A stretch of 64,000 bases of DNA from Unio delphinus (Eukaryota; Mollusca; Bivalvia; Unionida; Unionidae). Positions 34,386 through 43,367 of the stretch are shown here, in pieces (position 1 is the first letter of the stretch; each line of letters opens with the position of its first letter). Both the position numbers and the translations under genes were made by a program. The DNA lies in the NCBI GenBank assembly GCA_029339505.1, contig JAQISU010000132.1, positions 8,678,001-8,742,000 on the forward strand, read 5' to 3'. Under the pieces are notes generated by a model that was not told where the DNA came from, did no database searches, and was given only the letters and a program-made list of their open reading frames with translations.

Positions 34386-35336
34386 TTAATCGCTATGATA
34401 CCCATTTGCTAACTCGTCAATGAGTTCTCGATATACATTAATGTCCATGATACCACCGGCAAATAATCGTCTACAAATATCAGCTGCTTCATTAATTATT
34501 TCTGGAGAGTTATTTCCAGCTCGGAACCCTCCTACAAGAACATCTAATCGTGATATATCATTGATAACACTATCAGGACAAGTGTTTCCAATCCTTGGAT
34601 TTTGCAGTCCACTTCCGCTATAACCAGCTGCTTCATCTAGTTTGTCTGTATCCGTGGTTTGTAAATAATCAAGAGTATCATCATCATCATCAGGTGGTAG
34701 TTGTTGTTTTTTAGGTGAAAAAGATATTTTCTTTGCAGGTTGCTGTCGCTTTCCTCGCAATTTTGATTGTTTATACTCTTCGTATTGATTATACACTATA
34801 TCCACCGCATCGATATATTCGATGTATGATGCACTATCTGTCTTAATTTGACTTTTTTTAGCTTTGATTTTATAAAATATATCAGCCCAATGAGTGAAAT
34901 TCTTAACAAACTTATGATGTTCTGGTTTCAACCATTTTTTTCTGTTTTCATAAGACATAACAACAAGCTCAGGAATTTTTGTTGGGTCAGTCTTATCAAT
35001 TGCTGCTAACCCTTCCTCGTTAAATCTCACGCGTAAATCATCTACTGTTCTCTTTGATTCTATTTGTTTTGTTTGTTCAGTTTTCGCTGCTATTTTTTCA
35101 AGTTCACCAATAACAGATTTTCCCGTCTAGGGACCATCTCCCAGTAAAGCACGCTCTACCCCTTTCGTTGCTGTGGTTACTGGTTTAAACAACTCTTCAG
35201 ACCCCAGAGCAAAATCAGTTTGTAAACTCTGTCGTTGTTGCAGTTTATTCCTGACAGAGTCACGAATTGGTATAAATTTCTTAATTGCATCTAGTCGCTC
35301 ACGAGCCAATCGGGTCGTTAATGCTTCATTGACCAT
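34386..35336 (-). pseudogene. 316-codon late protein with one amber stop
   Basis: One reading frame from the ATG at 35336 (MVNEALTTRLARERLDAI) to 34386, interrupted only by TAG at 35127-35129. Domains: an N-terminal helical block (KKFIPIRDSVRNKLQQRQ), a middle block with MSYENRKKWLKPEHHKFV and FTHWADIFYKIK, an acidic linker (DDDDDTLDYL), a GYSGSGL element, and a C-terminal helical block (NNSPEIINEAADICRRLF). The N and C blocks are shared by all copies; the middle block is not. I know of no function; the C-terminal block recurs in Polinton late proteins. If the stop is real, translation gives 69 residues, and restart could occur at 35030. Confidence 0.75.
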
Positions 35337-35544
35337 TATTTGAAATCAGAAACCATTTTTCAATTGTAAAACAATTTTTCCCATCGATGATTCCATCCTT
35401 AACGGTCCAATTTTTTATTGCTGTGAAATATTTTTATTTTCGCAGTGTGAAATATTTTCACTGATTCAATCAAAAAATGACCAAAAAAAATGAAAATCTC
35501 AAGGAGATTTTACTGTCTGACAAAATCTTTTGAGGGTCGGTCAA
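35337..35544. other. Intergenic gap with palindromes
   Basis: No gene. Contains AATTGT-AAA-ACAATT, CATCGATG, GTGAAA-TAT-TTTCAC and the strong AAAATCTC-AAG-GAGATTTT (35493-35511), the last 33 bases beyond the stop codon of the small coiled protein gene. Confidence 0.7.
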
Positions 35545-35901
35545 TCAAAATAGTTCATTTTCTTGAATTAACGCTCGTAAGTTTCTAATTTTAGAATTAA
35601 CTTCCTTTTTCAATTCATATTCGTTACCCAATTCTTTTCGTATTCCCTCCACGATAGTATATAACGGAACAAACACATCTACTTCACTGGAAAATGCAAG
35701 AGAGTCTCGAATAGAATTTTGAATTTTTTTGATGAGTGCATATTTCTTTGGTAACATATACTTGTTAGTGCTAACTCCGTATTCTATATCCTGAAAATCC
35801 GACTTGATTTGATCAGGATTTAACCCATCTGACAATTTAATATTCTGATTTTTCAATTTCCCAATTTCAACTATGATGCTATTCATAATTTCAGAATTCA
35901 T
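35545..35901 (-). CDS. Small coiled protein, first gene of late array
   Basis: 118 codons, intact, no recognised domain. Predicted mostly helical and charged (MNSIIVEIGKLKNQNIKLSD, then KKEVNSKIRNLRALIQENEL). Relics at the same position in P1 and P2 show it is a genuine, conserved gene. As the promoter-proximal gene of the leftward array it might be regulatory or structural; I cannot tell. Confidence 0.7.
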   Translation of the reverse strand: MNSEIMNSIIVEIGKLKNQNIKLSDGLNPDQIKSDFQDIEYGVSTNKYMLPKKYALIKKIQNSIRDSLAFSSEVDVFVPLYTIVEGIRKELGNEYELKKEVNSKIRNLRALIQENELF

Positions 35902-35959
35902 ATATGATAATACATATTTCTAATTCATTTTTCAAAAATAAAAGAGCCGTTAATATTTT

Positions 35960-36090
35960 AAAAATTCAGTCTGTATATATAAATATATTTTTAAAAAATT
36001 CAGTCTGTATATATAAATATATTTTTTAAAAATTCAGTCTGTATATATAAATATATTTTTTAAAAATTCAGTCTGTATATATAAATATAA
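35960..36090. promoter_or_regulatory. Four 34-bp tandem TATA-bearing repeats
   Basis: CAGTCTGTATATATAAATAT recurs at 35967, 36001, 36035 and 36069, spacing exactly 34. Each unit has a TATA-like TATATATAAATA and an A/T run. They sit 60-190 bases upstream of the first late gene, at the edge of the control region, so they are candidate promoter elements. Confidence 0.7.
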
Positions 36091-36324
36091 ATGCAGACAA
36101 AAATAAATAACAACCATGATGAGCGGTTATCAGTCATTTGGCCCCCTTGATATAGGCCACTGTGTCTTTCATAGGGTTCTTTCTATGAGTATTTCCATTT
36201 TTTTTTCTGAGATTTCTTCGATCTCGATTTGACACTATTTGGCCGGTAATTCATTTTTGAACACCATACGGGGCTACCCAAATGTGACGGAGAGCTAATT
36301 ACATCCATGGATGTTATTTATTTT

Positions 36325-36600
36325 AGGTCATTTATATTTACATTCACCGGAAACATATTCCCCTAAGAGTGAATCTAACTCGTCAAATAACGGGTTAGAA
36401 TCACAAGAGGGTATGTTTACGTGAAATGACCTAGAGGTTACATATATACGACAACACATCTTTGGAACTCCTTGGTTGCCTTCACATCCAAGTAAGCCCA
36501 AAGGAAACCCGAAACATACATCTCCGGAAGGGAGGCCTAACGTGGCAAACGCCATCTTAGACCGCCCAGAAGATATGCTTGGGGTGACGTCACAACATAT
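36325..36600. other. Control region segment shared by copies
   Basis: No gene supported. A 75-codon reverse frame (36328-36555) is not conserved in P2, where the matching text (8035-8200) is out of frame. The segment AACTCGTCAAATAACGGGTT (36379-36398) recurs inverted in P2 near 8065-8085. Confidence 0.5.
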
Positions 36601-36775
36601 ACTTAATTAAGGACAGCACAAATACCGTATATATTTCCACTCGAGTGTTGTGGCAAATTGTAGGTATACATATACTTAATTAACTTAATTAAGGACAGCA
36701 CAAATACCGTATATATCTCCATTCAGATTGTAGGTATACATATACTTAATTAACTTAATTAAGGATGGATTATAA
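36600..36775. repeat. Direct repeat in control region
   Basis: Two copies of about 75-80 bases, each containing CTTAATTAAGGACAGCACAA, ATACCGTATATAT and TTGTAGGTATACATATACTT. AT-rich, with TTAATTAA palindromes. Confidence 0.8.
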
Positions 36776-36831
36776 TTCAATGATGATGTAATGATGATGG
36801 GACGGCACAGACATCACAAACATGAAACGAC

Positions 36832-36976
36832 GGGGCTGATTTTCAAAGGCCAATTCGACCAATCAAAGCAACCCATGAAATTAAACCCGGTTGCATGATT
36901 GAGTAAAAGTCAACCACGCACACGTGTCAATGGCGTGGGTTATTTTTTGACTGGTCGAATTGGCCTTGAAAGCCCC
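36832..36976. repeat. Inverted repeat in control region
   Basis: Left arm 36832-36861 (with GGCCAATTCGACCA) and right arm 36952-36976 (with TGGTCGAATTGGCC) are complementary apart from small gaps. The loop holds GCGTGGGTTATTT, which is itself inverted again at 37207-37222 (AAATAACCCACGCCAT). The left arm region has an eroded counterpart in P2 (about 7697-7730), so the structure is old. Origin or regulatory function is a guess. Confidence 0.75.
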
Positions 36977-36994
36977 AGCTTTAAACCTTTCATT

Positions 36995-37885
36995 TAGTAT
37001 ATAAGGCGACTAATACAGCAGCTTCAATCCACAGTGTTATTTTATTTTCTTGAATTACTTGTTAATGGTGCTTCACAGTATTAAAATGAGACCGAATATT
37101 TGCATAAAGCACTAAAAAAAAAGAATATAATCGTTTGAAAACATTTTATATTTGATTTCTTTTCTAATTAATTATAGCCCAAGCCGCTGAATCACAATTT
37201 AGGGGGAAATAACCCACGCCATACTGTAATGTAATTTTTATAGATGTAGCATTTGTACATCTTTTATAGGTGCCATGTCGGCATCCTCTTTTTTTTAAAA
37301 TCTTTATTCAATATTTACATATTAAATTATACAAATGATAGTCAACATACAGACATTTAAAAACACTTATATTTACACATAATAGTAGAAACATATATGA
37401 GTTTTTTTTTTTTTTTTTTTTTTTTCATAACATATATGAGTAGGTGGGAGGGGTTGTTATTCCCTCCCTTATCAACTCGACACCATCTAAGGGAGAGAGT
37501 ATATAAAGGGAATTAATACATCAATCCGCAAGGTATGCTATTTTATTTTCTTGAATTACTTATTAATGGTGTTTCACAGTATTTAAATGAGACAGCATAT
37601 TTGACTTAAACACTAGAACAAAGAATATAATTGTTTGAAAACATTTCTTTTCTTACAAAACAATGCCCAGCGCTGAATCACAATACCCATTAAACAAGTT
37701 AACACAATCTAAGGGAGAAAGTATACACGTGTGTTATCCTGTAACGCCTGCATCTCCGGATCACATCCTATGTTTATGAAATACGCATTAATCGCACGTG
37801 AGACAGAATATTTGACTTAAACACTAAAAAAAAAGAAAATATTTCTTTTCCTATAAAACAATACCCAGAAGCTAAATCACAATGA
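36995..37885. promoter_or_regulatory. Two to three copies of a TATA-leader module
   Basis: Module 1 (36995-37205) and module 2 (37497-37690) share a TATA-like box (AGTATATAAGGCG and AGTATATAAAGGG), TTATTTTATTTTCTTGAATT, GGTG-TTCACAGTATT, AATATAAT-GTTTGAAAACAT and a GCTGAATCACAA end. Module 3 (about 37800-37885) is partial. They lie between the late array and the early genes, orientation matching the rightward genes. Likely promoter or leader copies; no reading frame is conserved. Confidence 0.6.
37390..37440. repeat. Poly(T) tract flanked by 12-bp direct repeat
   Basis: AACATATATGAG occurs at 37390-37401 and 37429-37440, flanking 24 T residues and CAT. This is what an extremely 5'-truncated, reverse-oriented retrotransposition event leaves: target duplication plus poly(A). 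Confidence 0.7.
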
Positions 37886-38040
37886 TAACTCCCTTGGTTA
37901 TATCATTTAAGAGTTGTCTCCCTTGGTGTTATAGACACATACGAAAATCGAATTTTCTGATAATACCATTACGGAATGCTTCATAATTAACAAGCACGGA
38001 AGGGTGAGGTCTGAATTCTTGGTTCATTTGTATAATAACA

Positions 38041-38382
38041 CTATTTTTCTAATTCATTGTTTGGTTTAATTTCAAGTCTCTGTATATAATCTTGAGCAGT
38101 CTTTATTATTTTGTCATCGTTGGGGTCAATGACAGTATTTTTTTTTCTTTTATCATAATAGCGTTTTAGTTCCCTGTATCGTTTGCCGCCACACATAACG
38201 CATAATTGCGACTTCCCCCTGACCCCAACCCCACATCGAATACAGGGTAACGGACCAAGGCTTCCACGACGAAAGCTTTGCATATGATACCAACAGAATT
38301 CATTTCTGCATGATTTGTTACACGGTGTCACTGATCCAATCATAAGCCATTTGCAATGATTCATTATACTTAAATCTTTCAT
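38041..38382 (-). CDS. Small zinc-binding protein
   Basis: 113 codons, intact. Cysteine groups suggest metal binding: CKWLMIGSVTPCNKSC with RNEFCWYH (one cluster) and CIRCG...CVMCGG (a zinc ribbon), followed by a basic helix KRYRELKRYYDKRKKN. It is head-to-head with the polymerase gene, start codons only 24 bases apart, and a relic lies at the same place beside another polymerase start (26858-27200). A replication accessory or transcription factor role is inferred from this pairing. Confidence 0.72.
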   Translation of the reverse strand: MKDLSIMNHCKWLMIGSVTPCNKSCRNEFCWYHMQSFRRGSLGPLPCIRCGVGVRGKSQLCVMCGGKRYRELKRYYDKRKKNTVIDPNDDKIIKTAQDYIQRLEIKPNNELEK

Positions 38383-38406
38383 TTAAATGCTTGTTTTAAT
38401 TATAGT
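38383..38406. promoter_or_regulatory. 24-bp divergent intergenic region
   Basis: Only 24 AT-rich bases separate the start codons of the zinc protein and the polymerase. The same spacing class is kept at 27201-27230. Promoter elements must lie inside the genes, or transcripts start well inside the partner. Confidence 0.55.
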
Positions 38407-39429
38407 ATGGAGGAGTTCGAGAGATTATCGAAAATTAAGCCCTGGAAAAGTGTTCAATTCAATCTTGATAGAGTTTCTGATACACCAAAGAATAAAATTC
38501 TTGATAGAACCTTGATTAGTAAAATCAGAGACTGTTTTAATGAATTCAAGCGTGATGGGGCAGCTCATTGTTGGTCAACATTTCGAATTGATGGTGTTGT
38601 TGACGCTACCATGAATGATGAAAAAGCAGCAGTGATAATCTCACGTCTTGGGGAAGAAAGAAATTTTTTTCGAATAAAATTCCTTATCCGTGATAATGGA
38701 AAATGGATCATTAGGGATAAATACGAGCCTATTCTTAAGGACAGAAAAACTGTCACTGTGACTCAGGATTCAAAACCAGGAATTTTGACTGGACTTGATA
38801 AACCCTACTACGAAAGATCTTATCCTGTCACAGTAGTTGTTTACGGGATATATCCGCTCAATGAAAAACCTGATATTTCAAAACTAGCACCCATGAAATA
38901 TTCGACAGGGCTCAATTGTGTAGCAACACGAATAATAGAACACTTCACAAATGCGTCCCGGGGAAATAAACTAACTGATCTAAGACGAAAAAAAATAACC
39001 GAATGGGAACTGACAGTGAAACAGCATGGGGCAAAAATTCAAGATATAGCCAAATTAGAAACATCATTGAGATTTCCAATATCGGTAAGGACAATCACCG
39101 GAGAAGTATTATACGAATCGAAATATAAATCACAGGGAGCTCCCATTGAAATTATTGATCATAACGCACACGCGTGGTCATCTGCAGTACCAATATTCCC
39201 ACGGGATAGAACCGTAAAATATCTGTTTGGAACCGAAGAGTTTTTTTCAGAGCAGAAATTATTTGATGCTATTTACCATTTGAGTAAAAACGATTCTGGG
39301 TCAGTGTGGCTATTTCATAGTACTTCAGACGAAGAATGTAGATTTGATCAGTTTGTAAGGCCCAACGGAGAATTGTACCGTACTGAAGAGCTACATAATC
39401 AAATGAAATAACTAGCTAGTGAATTTTCT

Positions 39430-39447
39430 CCCCAGAGTTCTCTGGGG
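39430..39447. repeat. Palindrome inside polymerase reading frame
   Basis: CCCCAGAG-TT-CTCTGGGG, 8-bp arms, in frame within the polymerase. P5 has no such palindrome at this place but has a similar C-run/G-run palindrome elsewhere in its polymerase (about 45298-45319). Confidence 0.75.
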
Positions 39448-40672
39448 GAAGACAACGATCAATTATTAGCAAACTGTTTTACACTTCCATCAGTTGTAGC
39501 ACATTTTGCTAGGAAGAAAAACGCGTGGAAACCAACCCAAAGTGAGTTCTTATCAGATGTCAAATTGTCCTGTCTTGAATACAGCCATGGAGGATTATGG
39601 AACACAAAATACACCGCTGATACCGTTATTTCAGTTGATATGATTGCATGTTATCCAGGAAGTTTTCTTGGGCATGGAGAGTGTGAGAAATATTTCAAAC
39701 GATTTGGACACCCTACACACGAAATGACCCGTGTTGCTATTAATGGACCACTGCCACATTTCGATTTAACCTGATTCGCTTGTGTAGTATCATTTGAAAT
39801 GGCTGAAGGACTTCATCCGTGTAGTTATCTTTGGATTGGTAAACACATGTCTGAAAAACACTGGATGCCAATAGTGTTATTACGGTATATGCTTGATTGT
39901 AAGATGTTAAAATCATTAATTGTCAGTGAAGCAATTATATCCTATCGAGCACAGAAATCAGTCTGGTTACCACAACCTGATCTAGAAAAAATAATTAGCG
40001 AAGAGCGAAAACTGTTTCCTGATTTTAATGAACAACAAATCATGGATTGGTCCAGACAGTTATTTGAAATCAGAAACAATGAAGCAAAAGATCTTGGACG
40101 AAGAATAATCTGTAAATTTACCCAAGGTGGCAAAGATGATAATACGAGATATTCTTCACGATTGATTATAGACAATGCTGAATACGATTTTGTAATCAAA
40201 GATTTAACGAATAGGGGCTTATATGTCAATCGTAAGGACGCATTTATGTCCGATGGAACCAAATTGGGTACAATTGTTACTTACACTGATGGATACCATC
40301 CGCAGTACACATATTTGAGAGCTTCTATGCTTGGTTATGCTTCTATTAATTTATTTTCAATGATCAATAGATTTCCTACCACCGCAGTTAGAGTTGCTTC
40401 TGACTCATTTTACATAAATAGCAAAATGGCTGATTTTAAGGCTACTGGCAACGAGAATTGGGGGTCATGGAGAATTAAGAAGTAAATGCTTCATGATTAT
40501 ATTCCATCAGCAGATGTTACCATTGAAAATAATTACTTAGAAAGCAATCAGTGTTCAGAATTTTCTAGTGCACCACCGATTTCTGATCCAATCTGTAGAT
40601 ATAAAACAGTTTATTTAAACGGCTGTGGCGGGTCAGGAAAAACAACCCGGGTAATTGAGTTATTCCGTCGTG

Positions 40673-40688
40673 GAAACGCTAGCGTTTC
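40673..40688. repeat. Palindrome inside helicase reading frame
   Basis: GAAACGCTAGCGTTTC, a perfect 16-base palindrome a few codons after the helicase P-loop. P1, P3 and P5 lack it and are shorter here by 15 bases (P1, P5), so it is an in-frame insertion specific to P4. The core CGCTAGCG also occurs in intergenic hairpins at 29956 and 33736. Confidence 0.8.
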
Positions 40689-41959
40689 TAACATGATTGT
40701 GCTAACACCGACTCACAGACTCGCCAGAGAGATGAAACAACGAGGGGTAAATGCCTGCACTTATCATAGTTTCTTTAGATGGAAGGGAGATAAATGGACT
40801 CCTGAGCGCATGGGAGAGAAATTTATTCCTGAAATTATCATTTGGGATGAAATAGACACAGTGTCCGAAGATGTCTTAAAAATATTTCTTGAGTGGTTGT
40901 TATTGAAGAATACAAAAGTCGTCATGTGCGGTGATCACGGCCAACCACCACCATTTGTCGGTGCATCTCCCCATGAATGACTAAAGGGTTTTGTAGACTA
41001 TTATGAAGAAATTGATACTGATCATAGATCACTTGATAATGAATTAAAAGAGTTTAAGAAATTAATTAGATTACAACCGGATAGAATCCAGTGTGAAATA
41101 GCCCGTGAAATAATTTCGGAAACTCCCATGAATGAGTTTTGGGAAGCGTGGAGACCAAATGATTTAATCATTGCAAGTAGAAAAATAGTCAGGGACACAC
41201 TTCAGATGAAGTTATTTGAATTGCATAAACAAAAATTTGCAACACTTCCAGTACCGTTATGTTATAGGCCATCGGATACACGAAAACAGAACATCGAAGT
41301 TGATATTCCAGGACCAAAATCCGAAGGTTTTCAAAGAAAGATTCTCGTATTAAGTGATATTGTGCTGGTTGATATCAATGTCGTTGAAGATGCATTGCGT
41401 TCTAATAAATCCCCATGGACGCTAGGTTATGCAGCAACAATACACTCTTCACAGGGATTGACTATATCGGATACAACTGTTTGGATGGTAGATAATCGCA
41501 TAGAATGGTCGAATTTAGTCTATCTCGCAGTGTCTAGAGTACGAAAAATAAATCAACTTCGAAGAATTGTCTTCGATGATGAAATCATTGGCGATGATAA
41601 TGACACCACAATAGATGATATTATTGATAAAAAACTCTCCGGTTACAAACAACAAGACAAAAAAAAACAACGAGAATTTGATATTGATGTTGAATTAATA
41701 ATTACTCTGAAGCAACAACAGAATAATCACTGCGCGAGTTGCAATTGTATAATGCGTTGGCAGTATTCAGATAAGGATCCTCGCCAATTCACCGTGGACA
41801 GAAAAAATAACAATCTCGGTCATGTCAGAAATAATATGATGTTGACTTGTCTTGAGTGCAATAGACGCAAGGGTGCTAGTTAAGCCCATGCGGTGGTAAT
41901 TGAGTAACCTCAGGTATCACTTGTAATTGTTGTCTAGTAAAACCCCGTTGAGGGGCAGT

Positions 41960-42829
41960 TTAATCCAGTTTATAGATTGGAAGTCTACCCGTAGATCGTG
42001 TTATACTAGATATCTTATGTGCAGTAACACTCCAAATAGGATCAGTAGCCCTTTTTGTGCCACCCTCAAGCTCTCCTGGTTCGTATAAGTACCTCACAAT
42101 GACATTACTACCAAGAATTGGTTGGGAAACGCTAAAATCTTTTTGAATTTCCATTTCAGGTATTGACTTCTTTTTAATCGCATTGATAGGTTTCATGTTG
42201 ATGGTTCTAGTAATCTCGTTATTCAGTGCAGTAATCACAGCTGGTAACCTTTTAACCCATTCACGGGATCTTTTTTCTTGGATGAATTCTTTTGCGTATT
42301 GATATCCAAATAACCGCTCAGCAAGGGTTTTATTAAATCGTTCTACAATGGCCTGATCCCGATGCAGTGCAGTATGCCCTCGTCTGATAGCGACATTGTG
42401 ATATTTCATTGTAGATAACACTGCACCCTGAAATTCCTTGCCAGGATCAACTTGTAATAGATTTGGCCAGTGCAGAGGACTCCTTCGATAAATCCTTTCA
42501 AATGCAGAAGCCACTTCAGTGGCTGATTTTGTTTTTAACGGTTCTGCTTCTTTGTATCGACTTGCAATATCAACTACGGTTAATGCGTATTTGTAACCAC
42601 GATCATGTGGCAGAAATAATAGATCAGCCTGATGAACTTCATTGGGACCGGTCACATCAAAATGCGAGAAATTGATTTGTTTACGCGGTGGTAGATAAAT
42701 TTGCCATAGTGCCTGTTTGGATAACCAATGAGCCGCAGTGGTTTTTTTCACTTTTGCAGCACTAGCGAGTTTATGGATTGCTGATTTACCCCTCCAGTAT
42801 CCTCTTGGGGAATAATAAATAGATTCCAT
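41960..42829 (-). CDS. rve-type integrase of Polinton family
   Basis: About 289 codons from the ATG at 42829 (MESIYYSPRGYWRGKSAIHK). N-terminal helical/Zn-like domain with LASAAKV...WLSKQALWQIYLPP, then the catalytic core with Asp69 (VHQADLLFLPHD), Asp128 (LLQVDPGKEFQG) and Glu163 (AIVERFNKTLAERLF). The C-terminal part has YLYEPGELEGG and ATDPIWSV, the SH3-like end of this integrase family. A TAA at 41960 ends it about 27 residues before the end seen in P5; the remaining family-typical codons are still in frame to 41876. ATG is 7 bases beyond the phospholipase gene's stop, so they probably share a transcript. It catalyses insertion of the linear element DNA. Confidence 0.88.
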   Translation of the reverse strand: MESIYYSPRGYWRGKSAIHKLASAAKVKKTTAAHWLSKQALWQIYLPPRKQINFSHFDVTGPNEVHQADLLFLPHDRGYKYALTVVDIASRYKEAEPLKTKSATEVASAFERIYRRSPLHWPNLLQVDPGKEFQGAVLSTMKYHNVAIRRGHTALHRDQAIVERFNKTLAERLFGYQYAKEFIQEKRSREWVKRLPAVITALNNEITRTINMKPINAIKKKSIPEMEIQKDFSVSQPILGSNVIVRYLYEPGELEGGTKRATDPIWSVTAHKISSITRSTGRLPIYKLD

Positions 42830-42836
42830 GTTGTTA

Positions 42837-43367
42837 TTAATTACCAGCACCTAACATCAATTTACTTTTCATAGCCGATTTTATCAAAAAGGAAACCAAT
42901 TTTTCTTTGAAAGATTTATCAGAAATAGCATTTAACGCATGAATTAATTTCACATCTGCTAGATGCCTGTGCTGCAGATTACTGCTTTTATAAGATACAT
43001 CATGAAGGTGACAGGCCTTATCAATAGCGTTTATTGGTTCCTCACCGGGTCGGGGCTGATTTTGATCATTGAGTCTGATATCAAGTCTTGTTCCCGGTCC
43101 ACAGTAGCTATATCCTGGAAGGTATTTTTCTCCGGGGTATTTTGCCCATGGGGTTCCAGGGAGTTTTGCTAATTTGGCTGCGATATCACCTCCTCGTTTT
43201 TTTTTTAAAGGTTCCTTGAGTTCCTTGGGTTTAGAAACAAATCTAAATTTCTTTGTACTACATTGAACGCATTTACCAGAAAGCGCTGATCGGTTATTTT
43301 TAGTTGTAATCGTCGTCAAGTCATCTGTGCCAGTACGTTTTTTACACTTCACACAATATAGATCCAT
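42837..43367 (-). CDS. Zinc-ribbon / phospholipase A2 virion protein
   Basis: 176 codons, intact. Residues 1-45 form a zinc ribbon (YCVKCKKRTGTDD and CVQCSTKKFRF). A basic linker (KKKRGGD) precedes a parvovirus VP1-type phospholipase A2 domain: calcium loop YCGPGTRLD at about 88-96 and catalytic pair His122-Asp123 in IDKACHLHDVSYKSS. The C terminus is hydrophobic/basic (FLIKSAMKSKLMLGAGN). In parvoviruses such domains breach the endosomal membrane during entry; that role here is an inference. Relatives are in P1 (lost PLA2) and P5 (decayed). Divergent from the ATPase gene, start codons 17 bases apart. Confidence 0.85.
   Translation of the reverse strand: MDLYCVKCKKRTGTDDLTTITTKNNRSALSGKCVQCSTKKFRFVSKPKELKEPLKKKRGGDIAAKLAKLPGTPWAKYPGEKYLPGYSYCGPGTRLDIRLNDQNQPRPGEEPINAIDKACHLHDVSYKSSNLQHRHLADVKLIHALNAISDKSFKEKLVSFLIKSAMKSKLMLGAGN

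Larger units (their letters stand above)
38407..41883 (+). pseudogene. DNA polymerase B-SF1 helicase-HNH fusion, four stops
   Basis: A single frame of 1159 codons interrupted only by in-frame stops at 39409-39411, 39772-39774, 40483-40485 and 40978-40980; the other copies lack these stops where they can be aligned. An N-terminal region of about 330 residues has no motif I recognise. Polymerase motif A is VDMIACYPGSFLG (Asp 411), a motif B-like segment DLGRRIICKFTQGGK is near residue 565, and motif C is VRVASDSFYI (Asp 666). The SF1 helicase follows: Walker A GCGGSGKTT at 739, LTPTHRLAREMK, IIWDEID (Walker B), CGDHGQPPP and GYAATIHSSQGLT at 1007. An HNH-like zinc nuclease domain ends it (CASCNC from 1109, FTVDRKNN, LTCLECNRRKG). 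Replication of the element is the expected role. Confidence 0.85.

Noticed and set aside
36328..36555. 75-codon reverse frame in the P4 control region
   Set aside because: The matching P2 region does not keep the frame.
38407..41883. Alternative genetic code or stop read-through explaining the four stops
   Set aside because: Stops are of different kinds (TAA and TGA), absent from aligned positions in other copies, and other P4 genes use TAA, TAG and TGA as normal ends.
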